A stretch of 64,000 bases of DNA from MGOM01 sp035455265 (GCA_035455265.1 DATIFK010000012.1:1-64000); one strand, 5' to 3'. Shown: positions 32,492 to 41,290, numbered from the stretch's first letter. The notes: generated by a model not told the origin, from the sequence alone. A program made the numbers and translations.

Positions 32492-33421
32492 GTGGGCGAT
32501 CCCTATCCAGCCGTTTGCGACTACGAGGGCTCGGACTACCAGGAGTCGTTCTGGGGCCGAGGCGGCCGCGCCTACGAGGACCGGGCCGAGGCGCTGGCGT
32601 TGGCGCGCCTGCTCCCGCCGGGCGGCCGGCATCTTTTGGAGGTCGGCGCCGGCGCCGGCCGCCATACCCCGCGCTACCAGGGGTTCGACGAAGTCACCCT
32701 GCTGGACTACTCCCGCTCCCAATTGGAGCAGGCCCGTAAGCGCCTCGGCGATGCGCCACGCTGCCGCTACGTCGTCGCGGATGTCTACCGGATGCCCTTC
32801 GCGCCCGGCGCCTTCGATGCTGCCACGATGATCCGCACGCTGCACCATATGGCCGATCCGGCTGCTGCTCTGGCGAGCGTCCGCGCCGCCCTTTCGCCCG
32901 GGGCGGTCTTCCTGCTTGAATACGCCAACAAGCGCAACCTGAAAGCGATCCTGCGCTGGATGGTGCGTCGACAAGACTGGAACCCCTTTCGCCTGGACAG
33001 CGTCGAGTTCGCCCGCCTCAACTACGATTTCCACCCTGACGCGGTACGAGGTTGGCTCCAGACCGCCGGATTTGACCTGGAACGTGAGGTCCCCGTCTCG
33101 TTCCTGCGCCTGGGCGCGCTCAAACGCGCCGTGCCGCTGTCGCTGCTCATGGCTGCGGAAGCGGTGTTGCAGCGGCTGGGCCGGTGGGCGTTGGTCACGC
33201 CGAGCATTTTCGTTCGCTCACGCGCCGTCGGAGGCGCGAGTCCCGCTGCAGGTCACCTGTGGCGTTGCCCGGCCTGCGGCTCGCTCGACCTGGCCGAAAC
33301 GGAGGCGGGAGTCGACTGCCGGGGCTGCGGCCGTCATTGGCCGCGGCGCGACGGGATCTACGAATTCCGACTCCCTCCACCGATGCCTTCCGATCCGACA
33401 ACCGGTCCTGGCACTCCCTAG
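32492..33421 (+). CDS. Class I SAM methyltransferase with C-terminal zinc ribbon
   Basis: 309 aa. SAM motif I HLLEVGAGAGRHTPRY, motif II LLDYSRSQLEQA, DVYRMPFAPGAFDAATMIRTLHH (post-I/IV), and DPAAALASVRAALSPGAVFLLEY. After ~80 residues, a zinc ribbon: CPAC and CRGC in the last 60 residues, a pair often found in Trm112-like or rRNA/lipid methyltransferases. GTG 32492 is chosen: GAGG 5 nt upstream and a TACAAT -10 about 20 nt before; the frame's earlier GTG lies inside the parS site and upstream of that -10. Confidence 0.82.
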   Translation: MGDPYPAVCDYEGSDYQESFWGRGGRAYEDRAEALALARLLPPGGRHLLEVGAGAGRHTPRYQGFDEVTLLDYSRSQLEQARKRLGDAPRCRYVVADVYRMPFAPGAFDAATMIRTLHHMADPAAALASVRAALSPGAVFLLEYANKRNLKAILRWMVRRQDWNPFRLDSVEFARLNYDFHPDAVRGWLQTAGFDLEREVPVSFLRLGALKRAVPLSLLMAAEAVLQRLGRWALVTPSIFVRSRAVGGASPAAGHLWRCPACGSLDLAETEAGVDCRGCGRHWPRRDGIYEFRLPPPMPSDPTTGPGTP

Positions 33422-33438
33422 GCGCTTGCCGTCGGGTC

Positions 33439-33444
33439 TAGAAT
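33439..33444 (+). promoter_or_regulatory. Candidate -10 for the 33489 gene
   Basis: TAGAAT followed by a GGACCG/CGGTCC hairpin at 33451-33468 and a strong GGGAGG ribosome site at 33476. Confidence 0.4.
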
Positions 33445-33488
33445 GGAGGCGGACCGGCGCAGCGGTCCGTTGATGGGAGGAAGCCGCC

Positions 33489-34034
33489 ATAGCCCGTCGA
33501 ACCGTTGCCGTGGACATCTTCACCGCGACGCACCGGGTGGCCGGTCAGGTGCAGGCCGGCGCGCAGGGGCTCTTCGGATTCTTCAATCTGCCCACCGAAT
33601 CGGGCGTAGACGTCGAAGAGGCAACGCTCTGCCCGCTGTACGTGCCGTGGGATCAAGCGGAGAAGGTCGGCGGGTTGTGGATGGTGAAAAGTGAGATCGC
33701 CCTGGTGGCGATCGGAAACCGCACCGAATTGGGGATCGTGGGAACCGCACGGGGCGGATATACCAAGCCCTTCCCCTATCGGATCCGCATTCTTCTCGGA
33801 GGCTTCGAGGTCCACGGGCTGGTGGAATGGCCCGGGAAGCTGGATTTCAGCGGCCTGATCCTGGAAGCCAACCGGCCCTTTGTCGCCGCCTACGAGGCCC
33901 GTATCCAGGCGCTGCTGTTCCCGCAAGTGGTTCTGGATTCCGCGGCCGTCCTGTTCAATGGAAAGATGGTCATGGGGATTTCCCAGCTGCACCGCAAGGA
34001 GACCCAACCGCTCGGTCCTCCGCCCGAGGGGTGA
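33489..34034 (+). CDS. Hypothetical protein with possible ATA start
   Basis: 181 aa if started at ATA 33489, 174 aa from GTG 33510. The strong ribosome site GGGAGG lies 7 nt before ATA, whereas it is 28 nt from GTG. The frame reads IARRTVAVDIFTATHRV, a natural-looking N-terminus if the first residue is Met. No named family recognised; beta-rich with PFPYRIRILLGGFEVHGLVEW and LLFPQVVLDSAAVLF. The start codon needs experiment or homologues. Confidence 0.65.
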   Translation: MARRTVAVDIFTATHRVAGQVQAGAQGLFGFFNLPTESGVDVEEATLCPLYVPWDQAEKVGGLWMVKSEIALVAIGNRTELGIVGTARGGYTKPFPYRIRILLGGFEVHGLVEWPGKLDFSGLILEANRPFVAAYEARIQALLFPQVVLDSAAVLFNGKMVMGISQLHRKETQPLGPPPEG

Positions 34035-34070
34035 CGGCGTCGTGCCGCACGGCGCGCCGTCTGGGCGCCC

Positions 34071-34655
34071 CTAGTTCGTCGCCCCGGCGTTCCCCACCCG
34101 CCAATACTGCCCCGCCTGGCGCTGCAGCAGCCCCTCTCCGACCATTTCCCTTCGCAACGTCGCCGTGTCCGGGTGGAATCGCTTCAGGATCCGGTTGACC
34201 TCGCCCTCGCGGTAACGGCGGCCGAGGCGGAAGAAGGTTGCCAGGTGTCGCAGCACGACGGCGCGTTTGCGCCGTTGGGCGGGGATGGTCTTCAACCGTC
34301 CATCGCTGCGCAAGAAGTCGTGCAGGACTTTGCGATCGTAGGCGCCCAGGTCGAGGGCAGCGGCGCGGGCGCGCAAGGCGCGGCGCGCCAGCAGGCGGCG
34401 CGCCCGCGTTTCGATGGCGCCGGGCGCCAGAGCGTATACACTATAATAGCTTTCGGCCCGCGCTTCGACCAACTCGGCCTCGGTCAGTCGACCGAGATGG
34501 TGGGACACCGTCGACGGACGCAGGTGCAGGATGCCCGCCAGTTCCTCGACGCTGTGCGGCGCCAGCGCCAGCAGGCCGAGCAGGCGCAGGCGGTTGACGT
34601 CGGCCAGCGCCTGGAAGAACCGCAGCGCCTCGTCGTCCGGGGGTCCCGCCTTCAT
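34071..34655 (-). CDS. ArsR-type HTH regulator fused to DUF2087
   Basis: 194 aa. N-terminal ArsR winged helix (ALADVNRLRLLGLLALAPHS, LHLRPSTVSHHLGRLTEAELV) and a C-terminal DUF2087 domain (RLKTIPAQRRKRAVVLRHLATFFRLGRRY, VNRILKRFHPDTATLRREMV). No metal-binding Cys pair, so not a metalloid sensor of the ArsR type. Divergent from the phosphoribosyltransferase gene; an inverted repeat in the 82-bp gap is its likely operator. Confidence 0.9.
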   Translation of the reverse strand: MKAGPPDDEALRFFQALADVNRLRLLGLLALAPHSVEELAGILHLRPSTVSHHLGRLTEAELVEARAESYYSVYALAPGAIETRARRLLARRALRARAAALDLGAYDRKVLHDFLRSDGRLKTIPAQRRKRAVVLRHLATFFRLGRRYREGEVNRILKRFHPDTATLRREMVGEGLLQRQAGQYWRVGNAGATN

Positions 34656-34674
34656 TCGATCCTCGTCTAATTGA

Positions 34675-34690
34675 TTCGATGAGTATCGAA
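34675..34690. promoter_or_regulatory. Inverted repeat, probable ArsR-regulator operator
   Basis: TTCGAT-GAGT-ATCGAA, a perfect 6-bp palindrome with a 4-nt centre, in the divergent gap between the regulator and the phosphoribosyltransferase. A further TTCGAT half-site overlaps the regulator's start. Confidence 0.6.
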
Positions 34691-34737
34691 ATAAGGATAC
34701 CTCCGGCCGCCGCGGCCGTCAAGACCGGGAGGACGGC

Positions 34738-35295
34738 ATGCCCCCGCAACGTCAGACCTACCGCGTAGACATCGCCGGGCTGCGCCGCGAGCTGCCCCTG
34801 TTCGAGGTGGCGCCGGGCGTGCGCATCGCCGTGCTCAACATCCTGGGCGATGTGGAGCTGGTCGAGGCGTGCGCCCGAGAGCTGGCGAAACGCCTGCAGG
34901 GATTGACGTTCGATCTGATCGTCACGCCGGAGGCCAAGAGCATCCCGCTGGCCCACGCCCTGGCGGGTGTGCTGCGCAAGGGCTACGTCGTGCTGCGCAA
35001 GGCCTACAAGGTCTACATGGGCGAGACGCTGCAGTCGGAGACGGTGTCGATCACCACCGGCCGGCCGCAGACGCTGTACCTCGACGAAAAGGACCGCCAG
35101 CTTGTCGCCGGCCAACGCGTCGTGCTGGTCGACGACGTCATCAGCACCGGCTCGACCATCGAGGGCATGCGCAGCCTGATGAAGCTGGCGGGGGCCCACG
35201 TCGTCGCCGAGGCGGCCGTGTTCACCGAGGGGGACCCCGACCAATGGAAGGGGATCCTGGCTCTCGGCCACCTGCCGGTGTTCACGGACCGCTGA
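34738..35295 (+). CDS. Purine-type phosphoribosyltransferase
   Basis: 185 aa. PRPP loop VVLVDDVISTGSTIEGM (~residues 125-141), substrate pocket DLIVTPEAKSIPLAHALA, and a LRKAYKVYMGETL segment resembling adenine/xanthine phosphoribosyltransferases (Apt/Xpt). It adds PRPP to a free purine base in salvage; the base is not certain. GGGAGG precedes the ATG. Followed 3 bp later by an alpha/beta hydrolase gene. Confidence 0.88.
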   Translation: MPPQRQTYRVDIAGLRRELPLFEVAPGVRIAVLNILGDVELVEACARELAKRLQGLTFDLIVTPEAKSIPLAHALAGVLRKGYVVLRKAYKVYMGETLQSETVSITTGRPQTLYLDEKDRQLVAGQRVVLVDDVISTGSTIEGMRSLMKLAGAHVVAEAAVFTEGDPDQWKGILALGHLPVFTDR

Positions 35296-35298
35296 CGA

Positions 35299-36147
35299 AT
35301 GGCCGGCCGGCTCGTTCCCATCGGCGACACGCGCCTGTACGTCGAAGAGCGCGGCACGGGCGCGCCGCTGATCATCCTCCACGGCGGACCCGGCCTCGAC
35401 CACCGCATGTATGGCGACTACCTCGATCCGCTGGCCGACCGCCTGCGGCTGATCTTCGTCGACCAGCGCTCGCAGGGCCGCTCCGACCGGACCTCGCCCG
35501 ACACCTGGTCGATCGGGCAGATGGCGGCCGACGTGGGGGCGCTCGCCGAAGCGATGGGCCTGGATCGCTTTGCCGTGCTGGGCCATTCCTACGGCGCGTT
35601 CGTGGCGCTGCAGCACGCCGTGGACTTCCCCGGTGAGGCGGCGCGCACCATCGTCTCCTCGGGCGTCCCCTCGGCGCGCTACCTCGAGCACGTCGACGCC
35701 AACCTAGCGGCGTTCGAGCCCGAGTCGCTGCGAGCGCAGGTGAAATCGTCGTGGGAGCGCGAGGCCTCGGCCCAAACCGAAGCCGATGTCGCGGCGCTGT
35801 TGCACGACCAGATGCCATTCCACTTCGCCGACCCGCTCGACCCGCGCCTGCCCGACTTCGAGCAGCGCACCTCCGGGGGAATCCATTCTCCGGACGTCCT
35901 GCGCCATTTCGCCCAGCAGGACTACGGAGGCATCGAGGTCGAAGACCGTTTGGGCCGCGTGCGTCAGCCGGTGTTGGTGCTGGCGGGCGCGCACGACCGC
36001 GTCTGTTCGCGGCCGGCGGCCGAGGCCATCGTGGCCGGCGTGCCGGACGGACGCCTGGTGGTCTTCGAGCATAGCGGGCACATGACCTTCGTCGAAGAGA
36101 CCGGGCGCTACCTCGAGGTCGTCGCCGAGTTCCTGGCGTCGTTGTGA
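35299..36147 (+). CDS. Alpha/beta hydrolase, proline iminopeptidase-like
   Basis: 282 aa. LIILHGGPGLDHRMYGDYL (oxyanion HGGPG), DQRSQGRSDR, nucleophile VLGHSYGAFVAL, acid LAGAHDRVCS, and His in EHSGHMTF. HGGPG with DQRxxGxS is the pattern of proline iminopeptidases and related esterases. Overlaps the next GNAT gene by 4 bp. Confidence 0.9.
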   Translation: MAGRLVPIGDTRLYVEERGTGAPLIILHGGPGLDHRMYGDYLDPLADRLRLIFVDQRSQGRSDRTSPDTWSIGQMAADVGALAEAMGLDRFAVLGHSYGAFVALQHAVDFPGEAARTIVSSGVPSARYLEHVDANLAAFEPESLRAQVKSSWEREASAQTEADVAALLHDQMPFHFADPLDPRLPDFEQRTSGGIHSPDVLRHFAQQDYGGIEVEDRLGRVRQPVLVLAGAHDRVCSRPAAEAIVAGVPDGRLVVFEHSGHMTFVEETGRYLEVVAEFLASL

Positions 36148-36791
36148 CCGCTCGCCGGCGTTCCCCTTTGGCCCTGCACTTTCGTCCGGTCACGCGGGAA
36201 CGGTGGGGTGATCTGGCGCGCCTGTTTGGCCCGCGCGGCGCCTGCGGCGGGTGTTGGTGCATGTGGTGGCGCGTGCCGCGCAAGATCTACAACCGCGGCG
36301 CGGGGGCGGGCAACCGTCGCCGACTGCGGAGACTCGTCAGCGAGGGACCGCCGCCCGGGCTGCTCGCTTACGATGGAGACCTTCCTGTGGGCTGGGTGTC
36401 CTTTGGGCCCCGGACCGATTTCCCCGTGCTGGAGAACTCGCGTGTGCTGAAGCGCGTCGATGAACGGCCGGTGTGGTCGGTGGTGTGCCTGTTTGTGGAT
36501 CGCCGCTACCGACACCAGGGAGTCACCGTTGGGTTGCTGGGGGCGGCGGTGGAGCACGCCCGCCGGCGCGGGGCGCGCTGGATCGAGGGATACCCGATCG
36601 ATCCCGCCGCCGGTCCGATCCCGGCCGCCTTCGCCTTCACCGGGCTGGCGGCGGCCTTCCTCCAGGCCGGGTTCCGCGAGGTCGCGCGTCGTTCGCCGAC
36701 GCGGCCGATCATGCGCCGGACGCTGCGGCCGCGGCGGCGTGCCCTCACCCCCGACCCCTCACCCGCCAGGCGGGAGAGGGGCAAGGGGTGA
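36144..36791 (+). CDS. GNAT acetyltransferase with repeat-derived C-terminus
   Basis: 215 aa. GPRGACGGCWCMWWR near residue 30 and the GNAT core VVCLFVDRRYRHQGVTVGLLGAAVEHARRRGA, a recognised GNAT subgroup. The last ~16 residues (ALTPDPSPARRERGKG) are encoded by a dispersed CCTCACCCCCGACCCCTC-type repeat, so this C-terminus is an extension caused by that element. GTG start overlaps the hydrolase stop. Confidence 0.85.
   Translation: MTARRRSPLALHFRPVTRERWGDLARLFGPRGACGGCWCMWWRVPRKIYNRGAGAGNRRRLRRLVSEGPPPGLLAYDGDLPVGWVSFGPRTDFPVLENSRVLKRVDERPVWSVVCLFVDRRYRHQGVTVGLLGAAVEHARRRGARWIEGYPIDPAAGPIPAAFAFTGLAAAFLQAGFREVARRSPTRPIMRRTLRPRRRALTPDPSPARRERGKG
36745..36791. repeat. CCTCACCCC/GGGGTGAGG palindromic repeat inside a gene end
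   Basis: CCTCACCCCCGACCCCTCAC and GGGAGAGGGGCAAGGGGTG, a copy of the element also at 50707, 52570 and 55557. Here it supplies coding sequence and the stop for the GNAT gene. Confidence 0.75.
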
Positions 36792-36798
36792 GGCCGGG

Positions 36799-37056
36799 AT
36801 GCCCGATGAACAAGAAATCACACTCCAGGACCTGAGGCGCCACAACGGCGAGCGCGGCGCGCGCTGCTTCGTGGCCTACGCCGGCGTCGTTTACGACGTC
36901 ACCGACTGCCCGAAGTGGCGCACCGGCTTCCACGAGCAGCTGCATTTTGCCGGCCAGGATCTGACGAGCGAGCTCCCCGACGCGCCCCACACCGTCGACG
37001 TGTTTCAACGGCCGTGCGTCAAACGCGTGGGCATCCTTGTGGGAGGGTCTCCATAG
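36799..37056 (+). CDS. Cytochrome b5-like heme-binding domain protein
   Basis: 85 aa. ITLQDLRRHNGERGARCFVAYAGVVYDVTD, then W-x-x-GFHEQLHFAGQDLTSELPDAPH. The VYDVTDCPKW and H-----H-AGxDLT order is the short bacterial cyt b5-like type with heme His residues. Soluble, no helix. Starts 7 bp after the GNAT gene. Electron partner unknown. Confidence 0.85.
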   Translation: MPDEQEITLQDLRRHNGERGARCFVAYAGVVYDVTDCPKWRTGFHEQLHFAGQDLTSELPDAPHTVDVFQRPCVKRVGILVGGSP

Positions 37057-37128
37057 GTTTCCAGTCACCAGTTCCCAGTGCCCAGTCTGGCGCTTGACTG
37101 GAAACTGGAAACTGGAGACCGGGAACCG
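37057..37128. repeat. CCAGTCACCAGTTCCC inverted repeat
   Basis: TTTCCAGTCACCAGTTCCCA and TTGACTGGAAACTGGAAACT flank a short loop between convergent genes; could end both transcripts. Confidence 0.7.
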
Positions 37129-37132
37129 TACT

Positions 37133-38614
37133 CTACGGCCAGCTGTACCGCACCGTGTAGCTCACCTGCGTTTCGCCGTTGGCGGGAATGTGAACGCGGA
37201 ACTCGATCGTCGACGAGTCCATCTTGGTGTAGTCGCCGGTGGATTCCAGGATGCGCCATTCGCTCCAGCGGAACAGGTGCTCGACGACGCGCACCTCCAC
37301 CGCTTCATCCTTGTGGTTGCGCAACGTGATCTGGTAGGTCTCCTCGAGGCTTTTTTCACTCGGGCGGCGGAAGTCGGTCTGGATGCGCTCGCCGACGATG
37401 TCGAAGGCATCCCCGACGTACAGACGCAGCTGCTCGCCCTTGGGGGTGTGGTCGATCTGGTCTTCGCCGATGAGAAGGGCGGCGCCGTCGACGTCCTCCT
37501 GGTACAGGCGCACCCGGCCGCGCGGCAGATCGGCATCGACGTTGTCGGTGTCGAACTCGACCATGACCATGACCTTGGGGTTGGAGGCCACGCCGTAGGA
37601 CGGCTCGGTCTGCGGGTAGCCGCTGTAGGCGCAGTACCAGTAGTACGACTGGCACTGCAAGCCGTCGTAGACGAAGAACTTGGCGGCGGCGACGTCGGCG
37701 GCGCTGACGAACTCAATCTGCTTGGTTTCGTTGTCGGCGACGGTCACCGGCCGCGGGATCTCGTACAGGTGGTATTCGAAGAACTCTCGCTGCTCGACGG
37801 CCGTGGGCGCCTGAGTCGGCGTGGCACGGTACATGTCTTCGGCGACGGCGAAGCCGGGCTCGGGCAGGCGGTTGAGGTCGCCGGCGATCAGCTTGAGCAG
37901 GGCGTCTTGGAAGGTGGCGCCGCTGGTGTTCCCGAGAGTGATCCAGCCGTCGAGGTCGATCGAACGCTCATCGGCTCCAAGCAGCAAGACATAGTCGGCC
38001 TGCCACGTCACGCCGCCGGTGAGATACGTGATCTCGACGTCCTGGGCCCCGGCGCGGGGCGAGAGCAGGCGCCACACCAGGGTCGGCCGCGTGATCAAGC
38101 CTTGCGGCAGATCGGGGAAGGAGAACTCCTGGATGTCATCGCCGCCGACGACGGTGACGCGGCCGTCGTCATCCTGCAGGATGACATCGCCGCGGCCGCT
38201 CAACAAGCGGCCGGTGTACAGCGTGCCGTCTTGCGTGACGACCGTGATGGGTTGATCGAGGTACTTCTCCAGCAGCGCGGCCGAGCCCACCAAGTCGTAT
38301 TCATAGTTCTGCTCGAGCACCGACGTGCCGGACGGATCGGTCAGCGAGCGGAACAGAACGCTGGTGGGGTCGATCGCTGCGGCCACGTCGCCGAAGCGCA
38401 GCTCGTTGATGCCTTCGCGGAGCTGGATCTGGCGGCGATCGCGCACGAGGGCGGTGCCCTGGTTGTAGACGGTCAGGGACAGGCCCGACTCGGCGGCTTC
38501 GGCGGTGGGTGTGCGGGAGCCAGGGCCGGGTTCGGCGGTCAATCCGCCGCAGGCGAGCGCCAGGGCGGCCAGGCCGGCAGCTGCGAGCAACGGGCGCACG
38601 GGACGGGCGGTCAT
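37133..38614 (-). CDS. DUF4139 domain lipoprotein
   Basis: 493 aa. Signal peptide with lipobox LALAC|G, then DUF4139: LTVYNQGTALVRDRRQIQLREGINELRF at the start, TPTLVWRLLSPRAGAQDVEITYLTGGVTWQADYVLLL in the middle, TYQITLRNHKDEAVEVRVVEHLFRW and IEFRVHIPANGETQVSYTVRYSW at the end. Such proteins are probably extracytoplasmic, with unknown function. ATG 38614 has GGAGG 5 nt upstream; the frame opens much earlier but without a ribosome site. Confidence 0.88.
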   Translation of the reverse strand: MTARPVRPLLAAAGLAALALACGGLTAEPGPGSRTPTAEAAESGLSLTVYNQGTALVRDRRQIQLREGINELRFGDVAAAIDPTSVLFRSLTDPSGTSVLEQNYEYDLVGSAALLEKYLDQPITVVTQDGTLYTGRLLSGRGDVILQDDDGRVTVVGGDDIQEFSFPDLPQGLITRPTLVWRLLSPRAGAQDVEITYLTGGVTWQADYVLLLGADERSIDLDGWITLGNTSGATFQDALLKLIAGDLNRLPEPGFAVAEDMYRATPTQAPTAVEQREFFEYHLYEIPRPVTVADNETKQIEFVSAADVAAAKFFVYDGLQCQSYYWYCAYSGYPQTEPSYGVASNPKVMVMVEFDTDNVDADLPRGRVRLYQEDVDGAALLIGEDQIDHTPKGEQLRLYVGDAFDIVGERIQTDFRRPSEKSLEETYQITLRNHKDEAVEVRVVEHLFRWSEWRILESTGDYTKMDSSTIEFRVHIPANGETQVSYTVRYSWP

Positions 38615-38708
38615 CGTCGCCTCCATCGATCGGTCTGGCGTGTAGACGCCGGCCGGGGAGGCAACGTTCCCACGCGTTCGCTCGAAAAACTCGAGCAAAC
38701 CCGTCTGA

Positions 38709-38714
38709 TATAAT
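38709..38714 (+). promoter_or_regulatory. Extended -10 of the molybdopterin enzyme gene
   Basis: TGATATAAT (TGnTATAAT) lies 23 nt before the ATG; ACGGAG is the ribosome site between them. Confidence 0.6.
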
Positions 38715-38737
38715 CCCGCTTCCGACGGAGAACATTC

Positions 38738-39382
38738 ATGTTCCAGGGGCAGGAACGCCGCCAACTCGAAGATCAGGTGCGCAAGGAAGGACGCCTGCCG
38801 CCGGGTCAGTCGCTCACCTTGAAGTTCCCCGTCCTGCACTACGGACCGGTGCCCCCGTTCAATCCCGCCACCTGGGATTTCCGCGTCTGGGGCGAGGTCG
38901 AGGAAGAGAAGCGCTGGTCGTGGTCGGAGTTCATGGCCCTGCCGCGGCGCAAGGTGAAGATGGACATTCACTGCGTGACGCGTTGGAGCAAGTTCGACAC
39001 CGAGTGGGAAGGCGTCTCGTTGAAGGACCTGATCGACCGCGGCCTGCTCAAGCTCAAGCCGACGGCGCACTTCGTGATGCAACATTGCGAGTACGGCTTC
39101 ACCGTCAACGTCCCGCTGGAGGTCGCCTTGGGAGACAACTTTCTGCTGGCGACCCATTTCGACGGCGAGCCCATCAGCCCGGACCACGGCTACCCCGTGC
39201 GCGGCATTGTGGGCTTCATCCCAGGCCGGGAGGACATCAAGACTCCCTACTTCTGGAAGGGCGGCAAGTGGGTGCGGGCGATTGAGTTCATGGCTCAGGA
39301 CCGGCTGGGTTTCTGGGAGCAGGCGGGCTATCACAACGAGGCCGACATCTGGAAGGAGCAGCGCGTCGTGCGCGGCTGGTAG
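38738..39382 (+). CDS. Sulfite oxidase-fold molybdopterin enzyme (MsrP/YedY-like, cytoplasmic)
   Basis: 214 aa. Oxidoreductase molybdopterin-binding domain: FRVWGEVEEEKRWSWSEFMAL, KMDIHCVTRWSKFDTEWEGV with the Mo-ligand Cys, HFVMQHCEYGFTVNVPLE, and PVRGIVGFIPGREDIK. No Tat signal, so it differs from periplasmic YedY and is probably cytoplasmic. Acts on an oxidised sulfur compound or similar; substrate unknown. Confidence 0.9.
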   Translation: MFQGQERRQLEDQVRKEGRLPPGQSLTLKFPVLHYGPVPPFNPATWDFRVWGEVEEEKRWSWSEFMALPRRKVKMDIHCVTRWSKFDTEWEGVSLKDLIDRGLLKLKPTAHFVMQHCEYGFTVNVPLEVALGDNFLLATHFDGEPISPDHGYPVRGIVGFIPGREDIKTPYFWKGGKWVRAIEFMAQDRLGFWEQAGYHNEADIWKEQRVVRGW

Positions 39383-39403
39383 CGGCGACAATCCAAACCT
39401 CAG

Positions 39404-39472
39404 CCCAAACCCGTTTTGGCCGTTGTCGATGCTCGGGCCACTCATCGGCTCCACGGCCAAAACGGGTTTGGG
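39404..39472. repeat. CCCAAACCCGTTTTGGCCG inverted repeat
   Basis: Perfect 19-bp arms CCCAAACCCGTTTTGGCCG and its complement separated by ~31 nt. A second copy is at 61777. A REP-like element. Confidence 0.75.
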
Positions 39473-39508
39473 TTTGTCCCCCGCTCGTTCGCGGACCGAG
39501 AAACGTCG

Positions 39509-40402
39509 ATGCAGAACGCAGCCCTGTACGCTCTCACAACCCTGATTTGGGGATCCACGTGGCTGGCGATTACGTTCCAGTTGGGGGTGGTCGCCCCGGA
39601 GGCGTCCGTCGTCTACCGCTTCGGGCTGGCGTCGCTGATCCTGATGGCGTACGCCGGGTTGCGACGATTGCCGATGCGCTACCGCCTGCGAGACCACGTC
39701 TTCATCGCGCTCCAGGGGATATTCCTCTTCTGCCTCAACTACATCACGGTCTACCTGGCCGAGCAGCGCCTGGCGAGCGGTCTGGTGGCCATCGTCTTCG
39801 CGACGCTGACGCTGTGCAACGTCGTGCTGGCGGCTGTGTTCCTGCGCAATGCCATCAAGCCGAGGGTCGTGCTGGGTGGCCTGCTGGGCCTCGTCGGGCT
39901 GACGTTGGTTTTCTGGCGCGAACTGGCCGGGCTTTCGTTTGCGGGCGAGTGGCGCCTGGGACTCGGGCTTTCGCTCGCCGCCGTGCTCTCGGCCTCCATC
40001 GGCAACATCGTGGCGGCGCGGAACCAGCGCGCCGGTTTGCCGGTGGTGCAGACGAACGCCTACGGGATGGCCTACGGCGCGCTGGCCACGTTCGGCATTG
40101 CCCTGGTGCGGGGTGTCCCGTTCGCCTTCGACCCCTCGCCCGGCTACATCGCCTCGCTGCTGTACCTTGCGATCTTCGGTTCGGTGGTGGCCTTCGGTGC
40201 CTACCTGACCCTGGTGGGCCGTATCGGCGTCGCGCGGGCCGGCTATGTCGCCGTCATCTTCCCCCTGGTGGCGCTGGGGCTGTCCTGGCTCTTCGAGGGC
40301 CTGCAGCTGAACCTGCAGGTGCTGTTGGGCGTGCTGCTCGTCGCCGGTGGAAACGTGCTAGTGCTCAGCCGCCGGTCAGCCGCGGCTCCCGACTCGCACT
40401 AG
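39509..40402 (+). CDS. EamA/DMT-superfamily transporter
   Basis: 297 aa, about ten helices. Opens [18 protein letters not shown], then [14 protein letters not shown], and a second repeat with [44 protein letters not shown]. RhaT/YdcZ-like metabolite exporter fold. Substrate unknown. Start codon lacks a strong ribosome site. Confidence 0.88.
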   Translation: MQNAALYALTTLIWGSTWLAITFQLGVVAPEASVVYRFGLASLILMAYAGLRRLPMRYRLRDHVFIALQGIFLFCLNYITVYLAEQRLASGLVAIVFATLTLCNVVLAAVFLRNAIKPRVVLGGLLGLVGLTLVFWRELAGLSFAGEWRLGLGLSLAAVLSASIGNIVAARNQRAGLPVVQTNAYGMAYGALATFGIALVRGVPFAFDPSPGYIASLLYLAIFGSVVAFGAYLTLVGRIGVARAGYVAVIFPLVALGLSWLFEGLQLNLQVLLGVLLVAGGNVLVLSRRSAAAPDSH

Positions 40403-40453
40403 CCCCGGCCGCGGCCTCGCGCCACCCTGGCGTATCCGCCCGACGGGTGGGCC

Positions 40454-40459
40454 TATAAT
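40454..40459 (+). promoter_or_regulatory. -10 element of pcm
   Basis: TATAAT lies 14 nt before the pcm ATG; short leader. Confidence 0.5.
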
Positions 40460-40473
40460 CGAACCGGGGATCG

Positions 40474-41157
40474 ATGGACGATTCGCCCGAACGGCGGGCC
40501 CAGCGCGCCCGGATGGTGGACTATCAGCTGCGGGGACGGGACATCACCGACCCTGGCGTGTTGGAAGTGATGGGGCGGGTCCCTCGTCACCTGTTCGTCC
40601 CGCAGGACTCATCTCACCTGGCCTACAGCGACATGCCGCTGCCCATCGGGCAGCGGCAGACCATTTCCCAGCCCTACATCGTCGCCCTGATGACACAGTG
40701 CCTGGAGTTGAAGGGGGGAGAAACGGTACTGGAGGTCGGCACCGGCTCCGGCTACCAGGCGGCGGTGTTGGCCGGCCTGGCGCGCAAGGTGTACACCCTG
40801 GAGCGCTTGCCGGAGTTGGCCGACCGCGCCCGCAAGCTTCTTCAGCATCTCGGTCTGAGCAACGTCGAGGTGCGTCAGGTCGACGGCTCCGGCGGGTTGC
40901 CGGAACATGCGCCTTACGATGCCATCATCGTGACCGCCGCGGCGCCGCGGCCGCCGCAACCGCTCCTCGATCAACTGGCCGATGGCGGACGGCTATTGAT
41001 TCCTGTAGGGGGCGTGGACGGCCAGATGCTGGAACGCTGGCGCCGCCACAGCGGCCGCGTCGATGGCGAACGGATCGTCCCCGTGGCGTTCGTGCCGCTC
41101 GTCGGCGAATTCGGCTGGCGGGCGGACCTGCGGCCGATGCCGGAAGAGGAGTGCTGA
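40474..41157 (+). CDS. pcm: Protein-L-isoaspartate O-methyltransferase
   Basis: 227 aa, usual length. RVPRHLFVPQ, then YSDMPLPIGQRQTISQPYIVALMTQCL, the PCMT signature; SAM motif VLEVGTGSGYQAAVLAGLA; YDAIIVTAAAPRPPQPLLDQL. It repairs isoaspartyl residues in damaged proteins. A TATAAT box lies 14 nt upstream of the start. Confidence 0.95.
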   Translation: MDDSPERRAQRARMVDYQLRGRDITDPGVLEVMGRVPRHLFVPQDSSHLAYSDMPLPIGQRQTISQPYIVALMTQCLELKGGETVLEVGTGSGYQAAVLAGLARKVYTLERLPELADRARKLLQHLGLSNVEVRQVDGSGGLPEHAPYDAIIVTAAAPRPPQPLLDQLADGGRLLIPVGGVDGQMLERWRRHSGRVDGERIVPVAFVPLVGEFGWRADLRPMPEEEC

Positions 41158-41163
41158 AGAAAG

Positions 41164-41290
41164 CTGTCAGTGGTCAGCGGTCAGCGAGCGGTCTTTCAGT
41201 TCCCAGTTTCCAGTTCCCAGTTTCCAGTCCCCAGTCTCCAATCCCTAATCCCCAACCTACCTTCCTCCCCCTCTGACGGCTGACCACTCA
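41164..41290. repeat. Long CAGT-type repeat block
   Basis: GTCAGTGGTCAGCGGTCAGC, then CAGTTCCCAGTTTCCAGTTC and tandem units, closing with CTGACCACTCATCACTCACC. Convergent intergenic region. Confidence 0.7.

Noticed and set aside
41161..41290. Possible CRISPR array in the repeated block
   Set aside because: Units are 7-nt imperfect tandem copies without spacers of even length, and no cas genes are present.
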